Part shown: one piece after another, positions 19,210 to 27,971 of the stretch
Position numbering within the stretch: the first letter of the stretch is position 1
How the letters are laid out: each line of letters opens with the position of its first letter
Origin: Gemmatimonadaceae bacterium
Lineage (GTDB): Bacteria; Gemmatimonadota; Gemmatimonadetes; Gemmatimonadales; Gemmatimonadaceae
NCBI GenBank assembly: GCA_017881685.1
Contig: JADGQR010000121.1
Location: 1 to 61,794 of the forward strand
DNA: 61,794 nucleotides
Direction of reading: 5' to 3'
Translations under genes and position numbers: made by a program
The notes under the pieces: generated by a model
Database searches by the model: none
What the model was told of the DNA's origin: nothing
The model's input: only the letters and a program-made list of their open reading frames with translations

Positions 19210-19575
19210 ATGTCTCGGAACTACGAGGCGGTGTATATCTTCGACTCAACACTCGAAGACGCCGCAATCAACGAAAAGCTGGCCCGTTTTCACGGCCTGC
19301 TTGGAACCACTGACCAGCCCGAAACGAACCATTGGGGCCGCCGTCAGCTCGCCTACTCGATCGGACCCCGCGAGAACGGCTACTACGTCGTGTCCAGGTT
19401 CGCCGCCGATCCCACCGTGCTCCCCGAGTACGAGCGCGCCCTCAAGCTCGACGATGGCATCATCCGCTATCTGATCACGCTCCACGAGCATGAAGTCGGT
19501 GCACCGGAGATGAGTGAAGAGGAGCTCGCTGCCCAGGCAGCGCGCCGTGACGATGACGACGACGACGAGGACTAG
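19210..19575 (+). CDS. rpsF: 30S ribosomal protein S6 with poly-Asp C-terminus
   Basis: NYEAVYIFDSTLED..., followed by rpsR; ends RRDDDDDDED. Confidence 0.92.
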   Translation: MSRNYEAVYIFDSTLEDAAINEKLARFHGLLGTTDQPETNHWGRRQLAYSIGPRENGYYVVSRFAADPTVLPEYERALKLDDGIIRYLITLHEHEVGAPEMSEEELAAQAARRDDDDDDED

Positions 19576-19581
19576 CCAACC

Positions 19582-19803
19582 ATGAGAAGACCACAGAAAA
19601 GCTGCCCGTTCTGCGAAGGACGCGTGCGTTGGATCGATTACAAGGACGATCGCACCCTCGGCCGTTTCATCACGGACCAGGGCAAGATTCTGCCGAGCCG
19701 CCTGAGCGGAACCTGCGCGCGCCATCAGCGCCAGCTATCCACCGCAATCAAGCGCGCGCGGTACCTCGCGATCATCCCGTACCTCAAGGGACACACCGCG
19801 TAG
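19582..19803 (+). CDS. rpsR: 30S ribosomal protein S18
   Basis: [50 protein letters not shown]. Confidence 0.96.
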   Translation: MRRPQKSCPFCEGRVRWIDYKDDRTLGRFITDQGKILPSRLSGTCARHQRQLSTAIKRARYLAIIPYLKGHTA

Positions 19804-19804
19804 C

Positions 19805-20824
19805 ATGGCAGCCACCGCCGCGCCGGTGAAAAGCCGGAGATCGTGGCGGCTCCTGGCGGTCGGGCTGAGCGCATTTCTGCTCGCCCCGGTCGTTCCGGCG
19901 TTCCGTGCGATTCTGCCGATCGAACAGACTCCTCTGTTGCTGATCGCAGTCATAGCATCATGCTCGGTCATCGGCTGGATCAAGGGAGGAAGAATCGGTC
20001 TTCCCCTGATCTGGCTTGTCCTTGCCGGAGTGCTCCTGGCCTCGAGCGCAGGACCACCGAACGGAGCCTACAACTGGATGGCGCGCGGCTGGATCTTGCT
20101 GCTCGCAGCCAGTTTCGGACTCGTCAGCCTCGTTGTGGCGGCAGAAGCTTTTTTCCCCAGAGCTCTCTCCGCACTCGCCGTGTCGATGGCGCTGGGATTC
20201 GGAATCGTACTCGTTTCGCAGGGTGGGACGACTCGACTCGGATCGACGATGTCGGTGGAGCTCAACCGCAGAATCGATGAGTCGACCGCTTCACTGCGCG
20301 ATGCGGCGAGCCAGCCCGAATGGAAAGCAATGCTGAGCAAGTCGCCGGGCCTTCAACAGTTAACGAATGACAGCGAAGCTCAGCTCGCCGCCATTCCGAA
20401 ATGGTCGTCGATGCTGGTGCCCGCGCTGCTTGCTCTCGAATCACTCGCTGCTCTTGCGCTTGCCTGGTCGTTTTATCACAGGATGAGCGATGTCGCGATT
20501 GGTCCGGCGCTTGGCAAGCTGAAGGATTTCAGGTTCAACGATCAGCTGGTATGGGGCGTCGCGGTTGGCGCGTCGATCTTTCTGCTCAAGGCGTTTGCGG
20601 AAGGAAAGAACGCCGGTCTCAATCTGCTCGTGTTTTTCGGATCTCTTTACGTTCTGCGCGGCATGGGCATTCTGGCCTGGATGACGCGGGGCACTGCAAT
20701 GAAGTTCATGCTGATCATCGCGGCGATATTCGCGTGGCCAGTCATGGCTACGATGGCATTCGTCATCGGACTCGGCGATACGTGGCTCGACTGGCGCGCA
20801 CGCGCCCAGGCGAAGGCACTGTAG
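19805..20824 (+). CDS. DUF2232-type multi-pass membrane protein
   Basis: Polytopic; located between rpsR and rplI, as is common for DUF2232 proteins. Confidence 0.65.
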   Translation: MAATAAPVKSRRSWRLLAVGLSAFLLAPVVPAFRAILPIEQTPLLLIAVIASCSVIGWIKGGRIGLPLIWLVLAGVLLASSAGPPNGAYNWMARGWILLLAASFGLVSLVVAAEAFFPRALSALAVSMALGFGIVLVSQGGTTRLGSTMSVELNRRIDESTASLRDAASQPEWKAMLSKSPGLQQLTNDSEAQLAAIPKWSSMLVPALLALESLAALALAWSFYHRMSDVAIGPALGKLKDFRFNDQLVWGVAVGASIFLLKAFAEGKNAGLNLLVFFGSLYVLRGMGILAWMTRGTAMKFMLIIAAIFAWPVMATMAFVIGLGDTWLDWRARAQAKAL

Positions 20825-20888
20825 CAATTAAGTAGATTATTTCGCGGCGGGGTGATCGCCGCGGTTCACTTTCAACAGGATTCGCACC

Positions 20889-21332
20889 ATGGAAGTAATT
20901 CTTCGACAGGCAGTAGAGAAGCTCGGTCACCCGGGCGACATCGTCAAAGTCTCTCCAGGCTACGCACGCAACTTTCTTCTTCCGCGCGGCTTTGCCTACG
21001 AAGCGACCGCGGGCAATCGCAAGCGCATCGAGCAGGAAAAGCAGCGTCTCGACGCCGCTGAGGAAGCTCGTCGCACTTCAGCTCAGGAATACGCCGGCAA
21101 GATCGAGCAGGTCTCGCTGACTTTCTCCGCCCGCGTCGGCGAAGAGGGCAAGCTGTTCGGATCGGTGACGTCGGCCGACATCGCGCAGCAGCTTGCTGAG
21201 CAGGGCTTCGAAATCGAGAAGCGTCAGATCGAGCTCAAGGAGCCGATCAAGGCACTTGGCGTCTACCGCGTTCCGATTCGCCTGCATGCCGATGTTCACC
21301 CGGAGATCAAAGTCTGGGTCATCAAGCAGTAA
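20889..21332 (+). CDS. rplI: 50S ribosomal protein L9
   Basis: MEVILRQAVEKLGHPGDIVKVSPGYARNFLLPRGFA. Confidence 0.96.
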   Translation: MEVILRQAVEKLGHPGDIVKVSPGYARNFLLPRGFAYEATAGNRKRIEQEKQRLDAAEEARRTSAQEYAGKIEQVSLTFSARVGEEGKLFGSVTSADIAQQLAEQGFEIEKRQIELKEPIKALGVYRVPIRLHADVHPEIKVWVIKQ

Positions 21333-21337
21333 AAAAC

Positions 21338-21475
21338 TGCGGACTCAGGACAAAAAGCCATCGACGATCGACGACTAATTGAGGGCTGAGGACCGAAACG
21401 GCAGTAACAGGTCCTCAGTGTCCGCAATTCTCAATCAGTCGTCGATCGTCGATGGCCGTTAGTCCTGAGTCCGCA
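21338..21475. repeat. Intergenic palindrome of two inverted copies of repeat family R1
   Basis: Arms 21338-21383 and 21430-21475 (42/46 complementary by eye) plus inner hairpin CTGAGGACC/GGTCCTCAG (21386-21394/21410-21418). Confidence 0.9.
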
Positions 21476-21601
21476 ATGCGGTGCACGGCCCGCGCCGGGC
21501 ACCCGATATGCATTTCGATTTAGCTAACGGAACTTTGTGCTCATCCGTATGATATTGTAGGAAGCGGGAGCCAAACCCCGTTCAAATTTTTCCGGAGCCG
21601 A

Positions 21602-21976
21602 ATGGCAACGTCAGTTTCTCCAGCCTCACCCGCGCGCGAACCAGCGAATCCCGCAAAGCGCGCCGCTCAACTGGCGCAGGACATGAAAGCCAATGACGTC
21701 GTACTGCTGAATCTGCAGGGCGTCACCGACATGACCGACTACTTCGTCATCGCCAGTGGGACGTCAGATACCCACGTCCGGTCGATCGGCGAGCATATCG
21801 TCTCCGAGATGAAAAAAGAGGGCGTAAGGGTACACCATGTTGAGGGTGTTCAACAGGGAAGATGGGTCTTGCTGGACTTTGTGGATTTCGTCGTGCACAT
21901 CTTCCATCCGACACTCCGGAACTTCTACCAGATCGAGCGGTTATGGAGTGACGCGGAAGTGGTGCCAACCGTATAA
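21602..21976 (+). CDS. rsfS: Ribosome silencing factor
   Basis: DVVLLNLQGVTDMTDYFVIASGTSDTHVRSI...WVLLDFVDFVVHIFHPTLRNFYQIERLW. Confidence 0.94.
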   Translation: MATSVSPASPAREPANPAKRAAQLAQDMKANDVVLLNLQGVTDMTDYFVIASGTSDTHVRSIGEHIVSEMKKEGVRVHHVEGVQQGRWVLLDFVDFVVHIFHPTLRNFYQIERLWSDAEVVPTV

Positions 21977-21989
21977 ACGGAGCGGGATA

Positions 21990-24900
21990 ATGAAAGCGGT
22001 ACGGGCGTTGTTGGTCGCGATGGCACTCCTCTGTGCGTCCCGGCTCGAAGCTCAGCAGTACTTCGGGCAGAACCAGGTGCAGTACAAGCACTTCAAGTGG
22101 CGTGTGCTCGAGACGGAGCACTTCCTCGTGCACTACTATCCCGAAGAGAAGCAGGCCGTCACGGCCGCTGCCCGCATGGCAGAGCGCTCGTACGCCCGCC
22201 TGTCGAAGATTCTCGGCCACCAGTTCCGCGAGAAGAAGCCCATCATCCTCTTCGCTTCCCGCGCCGACTTCGGACAGAACAACGTCACCGGTGATCTCGG
22301 CGAAGGTGTCGGCGGTGTAACCGAGGCAGCCCGCCACCGCCTCATCCTGCCGCTCACCGGCGACCTCGGAAGCTTCGAGCAGGTTCTCGCACACGAAATG
22401 GTGCACGAGTTCCAGTATGATATCTTCGCGCGCGGACGCGCCGGCGCGAACCAGCAGAACTTGGAGCGCATCAATCCTCCGGACTGGTTCATGGAAGGCA
22501 TGGCCGAGTATCTGTCGATCGGACCGAGCCACCCGTTGACAGCCGGCTGGATGCGCGATGCAGCGGTTTCGGGAAATATCCCGACCATCGAACAGATGAC
22601 CCAGCGCCCGGACAAGTACTTCCCGTACCGCTACGGTGAATCGTTCTGGCAGTACGTCGGCGAGCGTTGGGGCGATGCAGCGATCGGCGAAATCCTCCGT
22701 AATACGCCCGCGGTTGGCGTCGAGCGCGCATTTTTCCGCGAGCTCGGAATGTCGCTCACCGACGTTGGATCAGCGTGGCGCGAAGCCGTCCAGTCGCAGT
22801 ACCTGCCCGCGGCCTCGGTCTACGAGCGCCCGAGGGCGTTCGCCGAGCCGCTGCTGACGAAGAAGAAATCGGGCGGCGAGATCTTCCTCGCGCCGACTCT
22901 TTCAAACGATGGCAACTACATCGCGTTCCTTTCCAACGGCAACCAGAAGAAAGGCGAGCTTTTCATCGACCTGTGGCTCGGCAACGCGCGCACAGGCGAG
23001 CGCGTCAAGCGCCTGGTGAAGAGCACGCTCGATCCGAACTTCGAGGAGCTTCGACTGCTTTATTCGCAGAGTGCTTTCTCCAACGATGGAAAGACGCTCG
23101 CGTTCACAGCGCAACGCGAAGGCAAGGACGTCCTTTATCTGCTCGACATTCCCAGCCGCGAGGTCAGAAAACGGCTCGACCTGAATGTCGATGCCGTCAC
23201 CGGTCCGGCTTATTCACCTGACGACAAGAAGATCGTCTTCAGCGGTACCGTCGGCGGGATCACCGATTTGTACGTAGTCGACGCAGACGGCAAGAATCTC
23301 ACGAAGCTCACCAACGACATTTACGGTGACCTGCAGCCAAGCTGGTCCCCCGATGGAAAGAAGATCGCGTTCGCGACCGACCGTGCTCCGCCGACCGATC
23401 TGGCTCGACTGAGTTTTGCGAAATGGCAGATCGCGCTGATCGATGTCGACACCAGGGCGATCGAGATCATTCCAGGACAGGCCGGACACAATCTGAACCC
23501 TGTGTGGGCTCCGGATGGCCAGTCGATCGCATTCATCAGCGAGCGCACCGGCATCGCCAACATTTTCCTTTACGACTTCAACGATCACCAGCACTACCAG
23601 CTGACGAACGTTCTGGGCGGCGTGACGGCGATCACCGAGTACAGCCCGGCTCTTACGTGGGCGAAGGGCGCCGATCGCATGGCGTTCACGTACTACGAAA
23701 ACGGCGATTACACCGTGTGGGCGATGGATAACCCGCGCAAACTGAAGAAGCTCGCGTTCAAGCAGGGGCCGGCCGCGACCACGGGTCTCGTCATGAACGT
23801 TCCGACGATTCCGACGGCAGGAATGGTCTCGACTACCGTGTTGACCGATACGACAAAGATCGCCCCCGGCTCAGGGTCGCAGGCGTCGATCTATCGCGCG
23901 CCCGCCGGATCGAGACCGTCGGGACAGCTGTCGGAGGGAGAGGCTCAGTCGAACGAAGTTCAGGGAACGAGCGTCGCACTTCTGAATGCGAATCCGGACT
24001 TTGCGCTGCCCGACACGACACGGTTCCGTGATTATCCATACTCGGTCGGCTTCAAGCCGGATTACATCGCGCAGCCTGAAGTCGGCTACGCTACAGGAAA
24101 TCAATACGGGTTGAGCGGGTTCAGCGGCGGCACGACGATCGTGCTCAGTGATCTTCTCGGCAACGATCAGATCGCGCTCTCGGCGTCGGTCTACGGTCAG
24201 CTCCGCGACGCGAGTCTGTTCGCCGCCTACGCGAATCTCAGTCACCGGTGGCAGTACACAGTCGGAGCTTATCAACAGCCGGTATTCCTTCCGCAAAGCG
24301 GCGGAACCGTCACGCCGAGCCCGGACAACACGTTTGCCACTTACTCCACGCTCTATGTGCGCTACGTGCTGAGAAATGCGTTCCTGACGACGCAGTATCC
24401 TCTGAACCGGTTCACTCGCATCGAAGCCGGAATGCAGTTCAACAGCATCGGCAGATCGATTGTTGCCTTGTCACAGGACTGCTATTTCAACGGCTGCACG
24501 GCTCCGCAGATCAACGACGTATCCAACGCGCCGGCGTACAATTTCTTCCAGCCGTCGCTTGCCTACGTCTCCGACAACACGCTGTTCGGGCTGACGGCGC
24601 CAGTGATCGGCAGGCGCATGCGCTTCTCGGTCTCTCCGGCTGTCGGTAATCTCCGCTGGGTAGAGTACCTTGCCGACTATCGCCGCTACGATCCGATCAT
24701 TTTCAACACGATCACGATCGCGAGCCGATTCCTCACCAGCGCGTCAGTTGGACGCGATGAGAGCGCATTCCCGAAATACATCGGAAGACCTGAATACGTC
24801 CGCGGCTATGACGGCGCGAACTTCACGGGATACGAGTGCACTTCGTTCATCGGCGGCGGCGCGTCATGCAACACGGAGCAGCTGGTTGGCAGCCGCGTGG

Positions 24901-25214
24901 CAGTTGCAAACCTCGAAGTGCGGTTCCCGATCATTCGACGATTCGATCTTGGAGCGCTGCCAGTCGGACTTCCGCCGGTCGAAGGACTGTTCTTTTACGA
25001 TGCTGGATTGGCCTGGACGAGCGGCCAGACGGTTTCGCTGGCGAAGCCGGCGAATTATGATTTCAATCTCCAGCGTTATCCGCTTCGCAGCTATGGTTTC
25101 GGACTGCGCGTAAATCTGTTCAACCTCGCGATTCTCAAGTGGGATTACGCGAAACCGCTCGATAAACCTGGAAGCAAACCGAACTGGACATTCTCGCTGG
25201 GACCAAGTTTCTAG
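21990..25214 (+). CDS. Outer-membrane fusion: peptidase-MA-like metalloprotease domain, TolB/PD40 propeller, Omp85-like C-terminal barrel
   Basis: Signal peptide MKAVRALLVAMALLCASRLEAQQ; HEMVHEFQYD (HExxH) with downstream WFMEGMAEY; repeats YSPDDKKIVFSG, WSPDGKKIAFATD, WAPDGQSIAFISE; C-terminus ends in Phe (NWTFSLGPSF). Confidence 0.85.
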   Translation: MKAVRALLVAMALLCASRLEAQQYFGQNQVQYKHFKWRVLETEHFLVHYYPEEKQAVTAAARMAERSYARLSKILGHQFREKKPIILFASRADFGQNNVTGDLGEGVGGVTEAARHRLILPLTGDLGSFEQVLAHEMVHEFQYDIFARGRAGANQQNLERINPPDWFMEGMAEYLSIGPSHPLTAGWMRDAAVSGNIPTIEQMTQRPDKYFPYRYGESFWQYVGERWGDAAIGEILRNTPAVGVERAFFRELGMSLTDVGSAWREAVQSQYLPAASVYERPRAFAEPLLTKKKSGGEIFLAPTLSNDGNYIAFLSNGNQKKGELFIDLWLGNARTGERVKRLVKSTLDPNFEELRLLYSQSAFSNDGKTLAFTAQREGKDVLYLLDIPSREVRKRLDLNVDAVTGPAYSPDDKKIVFSGTVGGITDLYVVDADGKNLTKLTNDIYGDLQPSWSPDGKKIAFATDRAPPTDLARLSFAKWQIALIDVDTRAIEIIPGQAGHNLNPVWAPDGQSIAFISERTGIANIFLYDFNDHQHYQLTNVLGGVTAITEYSPALTWAKGADRMAFTYYENGDYTVWAMDNPRKLKKLAFKQGPAATTGLVMNVPTIPTAGMVSTTVLTDTTKIAPGSGSQASIYRAPAGSRPSGQLSEGEAQSNEVQGTSVALLNANPDFALPDTTRFRDYPYSVGFKPDYIAQPEVGYATGNQYGLSGFSGGTTIVLSDLLGNDQIALSASVYGQLRDASLFAAYANLSHRWQYTVGAYQQPVFLPQSGGTVTPSPDNTFATYSTLYVRYVLRNAFLTTQYPLNRFTRIEAGMQFNSIGRSIVALSQDCYFNGCTAPQINDVSNAPAYNFFQPSLAYVSDNTLFGLTAPVIGRRMRFSVSPAVGNLRWVEYLADYRRYDPIIFNTITIASRFLTSASVGRDESAFPKYIGRPEYVRGYDGANFTGYECTSFIGGGASCNTEQLVGSRVAVANLEVRFPIIRRFDLGALPVGLPPVEGLFFYDAGLAWTSGQTVSLAKPANYDFNLQRYPLRSYGFGLRVNLFNLAILKWDYAKPLDKPGSKPNWTFSLGPSF

Positions 25215-25365
25215 AGCTTCGACTTGGGCTTTAGCGCTGACGCTTGCCGTCGCCTGTAAGGGCGACCGGCAAGCGTCGCGTGGTGTTCCCACCTCCGCCG
25301 CTGCTCGCGGACCCGACCAGATAGCTCTCCGCGTTCCGCTCAAGGGCGGCACCGCGCACGCGTAC

Positions 25366-26688
25366 TTGAGTCCGCGGTTCGATTCCGCCATTTGGACTCT
25401 CCAGGGAGTTCCCGCGATCGACCGCGTCCTCGGGTTCGATACCGATGGCGGCGTCGTAGCGTTCGTCGATCAGAAAGGACTTCCCCGACGGCTCGATCTC
25501 AGGGCGGGCGAGGTCAGAACCGCATCGAAGGAAAAATTGTCCGGTCTCGCCTCAGCGAATGGTGTCGATCTGTTCGGCATCACGGTCAAGGGCGACGTGT
25601 TGCGGCTGTCACCAAGCGGCGACTGGACCTTCAAACCGCCTTCTGCGGCACGATGGGTTTTTCCGCAGCCGAACGGATCGGCTGTCGTTGCAGGGAACCA
25701 GGGATCGAGCACAAAGCTGTGGCTGATTCATCCCACTGACGATCAGATTCTTCAGACAGCTTCGGTGCCGCTGGCTTCACGGGGGGTCAGGACACAGATC
25801 GGCGACCGGCTTTACTTCACGGTTGATGCCGGCCTCACCGGTGTGAAGACGCGCGATCTGTCGCCACTGAAGGACGTGCGATTGAAAGAATCCGTCATCG
25901 CAATCGTTCCAACGCCGAGCGGTGACCGACTTTTCATAGCGCTCAAGGGATCGAACAGCCTGACCATAATAGACCGTTACACCGATGCGATCGCGGGTAC
26001 AGTCGATCTTCCCGGAAAGCCTTCCGAGATCCGCATGGATCCTCTCGGTCAGGCCATCCTCGTTCGTCCGGCGTCTGGCGGAGATTCCGCCTGGATAGTG
26101 GGAGTCGGCAGCGACCGTGTCGACGGCACGCTTCGAACCGCATGGCGCGAAGATCTGCCGGCGTTCGTGCCGGGTTCAGTCATCGCCGCCGTGCGCGGAC
26201 CCGACGTAACAATGGTCGATGCTGCTAATCTTCAGGACATGAACACCATCAAGGGTGGCGCAGCCGATTTCTGGTATTTCTTCACATGGAACGGCTTCCG
26301 TCCACGATCGGCTGATCTCGACCGGCCAGTGACGTTCGGTTCGTCCGAGAGCGCCGCCGCATCCAACTCAGCGGCGCCGAGAACCGACAGCTTCCCTCCG
26401 CCGCCGATTCGCGACACCGCGCCATCGATGGTCGTTCCACCTCCATCGCTGACACCGCCGCAAGCGGGTTACCTGGTATCCTTCGCTGCCGTGCTCACTT
26501 CACAGAAAGCGACTGAGGTGGCGGCAGCGATAACCATCGACGGCGCTCACCCGCGAGTTGCGCCCACCGAGGCCGGCGGGACGACTATTTATCGTGTAGT
26601 GCTCGGGCCCTACCCGACCCGTGAAGAGGCAGAAAAAGTGGGAAGAGATTCAAAGCGACAATACTGGGTTTACGAGGCATCGAAGTGA
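25366..26688 (+). CDS. Beta-propeller/SPOR-domain protein, probably a lipoprotein (true N-terminus likely upstream)
   Basis: YVTN-like repeats (NSLTIIDRYTDAIAGTVDLPGKPSEIRMDPLG); C-terminal SPOR-like YLVSFAAVLTSQKA...YRVVLGPYPTREEAEKVG. Confidence 0.7.
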   Translation: MSPRFDSAIWTLQGVPAIDRVLGFDTDGGVVAFVDQKGLPRRLDLRAGEVRTASKEKLSGLASANGVDLFGITVKGDVLRLSPSGDWTFKPPSAARWVFPQPNGSAVVAGNQGSSTKLWLIHPTDDQILQTASVPLASRGVRTQIGDRLYFTVDAGLTGVKTRDLSPLKDVRLKESVIAIVPTPSGDRLFIALKGSNSLTIIDRYTDAIAGTVDLPGKPSEIRMDPLGQAILVRPASGGDSAWIVGVGSDRVDGTLRTAWREDLPAFVPGSVIAAVRGPDVTMVDAANLQDMNTIKGGAADFWYFFTWNGFRPRSADLDRPVTFGSSESAAASNSAAPRTDSFPPPPIRDTAPSMVVPPPSLTPPQAGYLVSFAAVLTSQKATEVAAAITIDGAHPRVAPTEAGGTTIYRVVLGPYPTREEAEKVGRDSKRQYWVYEASK

Positions 26689-27971
26689 CGGCTCCGATGG
26701 GCCGCGCGCCTGGCGGCGCATACGAGGGAGCCGGGCGCCAGACAGCCGTTGCGGTTCGCGGATGTTCATCGGTACTCGTCACTTCTGACGATCTGGTCGC
26801 CGCCGCGCATGTTGCAATCGGTATCGGACTGGCCGAAAGCGCACACCGTCTGGTGATGATCGGCGACCTGGGAGGAGAAGTTCCTCCGCTCCAGGCACTC
26901 GTCGGCGATGAAGACTCTCACGGCATCTACGACAGCTTCGAATTCGGAACGTCGTTCGGAAGAATCGCGCGCGAGGTGAACGGCGCGCCGAATCTTTTCA
27001 TTATGCCGGGCGGCACCGAATCGCCGGCGACGGAAGCCATTCTCTCGAGCGGGCGCTGGCAGGAATTCGCGTCGGAGTTTGCGAAAGCCGACGAGCTGCT
27101 TCTTCTCGTCGTTGCATCGACAGCGCCTGGACTCGCGAAGCTTGCTGCTCAGGTCGACGGCGTTGTGCTCGTCGGAATCCAGAAACTGGACGCTGCTCCG
27201 GACGCCACCGTGCTCGCCAGGGTTCCTCATCCGAGCGTAGTACCGCCACCGCGAATCGTCATGCGGCCGGCACCGGAGCCGTTGTCCCCGCTGAAGATCG
27301 GTATCATCGCGGCGATCGTTCTTGCTGCGGGAATTGCTGGCGGCGCGTACTATGCGCGATCCAGAACGCCGGCGAAGCCAGCCCCAGTTGCTGCTGCGCC
27401 CGTCGATTCCGCCAAGGCGGATTCGGCCGCGGCTCCGCGCGCCATGGCGGTCGCGCCCGTGAACCCGGGCGACTCGGCAAATGCAACGCCATTTTCTGTA
27501 GAAATTCTCGCCGCAAACACGGCTGAGGGTGCTAACTTTGAGTTGAAGCGCCATGGCGCGGTGATGCCGTCGGCCACTATCTCGCTCGTCCCGATTGGAG
27601 ATACTGAAGCCACGTGGTACAAGGTGTACGCCGGCGTATTTCCGGATTCACTTGGGGCTGAACGGTTGCTCGGATCGCTGCGCCGTCGAAGGGTGGTGGC
27701 TGATTCCGCGGGATCGGTTGTTCGCGTGCCGCTGGCGTTGCTTGTCGACAGCGTGCCCGCGGCAGGGGGAGCAGATGCCCTCTTTCGGGACAAGGTTCAG
27801 AATTATGCGGGGCGCGGCATTCCGGTTTACGGGCTGACGCAGCGCGATGGCAGCATCAAGCTGTACACGGGCGCATTCGAGCGTCCTGAACAGTCTTCGC
27901 TGGCAGTCTCCGCATTGCGAGTCGCCGGGCTCACACCAGTGCTGGCATACAGAACAGGGAGAATTCCGTAG
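26685..27971 (+). CDS. ParA/CpsD-like fold without recognisable Walker A, TM segment and SPOR-like C-terminus
   Basis: N-terminal GCSSVLVTSDDLVAAAHVAIGIGLAESAHRLVMIGDLGG; TM IGIIAAIVLAAGIAGGAYYA; SPOR-like WYKVYAGVFPDSLGAERLLGSLRRR. GTGA overlap with upstream gene. Confidence 0.65.
   Translation: MTAPMGRAPGGAYEGAGRQTAVAVRGCSSVLVTSDDLVAAAHVAIGIGLAESAHRLVMIGDLGGEVPPLQALVGDEDSHGIYDSFEFGTSFGRIAREVNGAPNLFIMPGGTESPATEAILSSGRWQEFASEFAKADELLLLVVASTAPGLAKLAAQVDGVVLVGIQKLDAAPDATVLARVPHPSVVPPPRIVMRPAPEPLSPLKIGIIAAIVLAAGIAGGAYYARSRTPAKPAPVAAAPVDSAKADSAAAPRAMAVAPVNPGDSANATPFSVEILAANTAEGANFELKRHGAVMPSATISLVPIGDTEATWYKVYAGVFPDSLGAERLLGSLRRRRVVADSAGSVVRVPLALLVDSVPAAGGADALFRDKVQNYAGRGIPVYGLTQRDGSIKLYTGAFERPEQSSLAVSALRVAGLTPVLAYRTGRIP

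Noticed and set aside
20843-20863. CGCGGCG/CGCCGCG hairpin before rplI
   Set aside because: Seven-bp GC stem with no U-tract and no known L9 leader motif recognised; too weak to report as an element.
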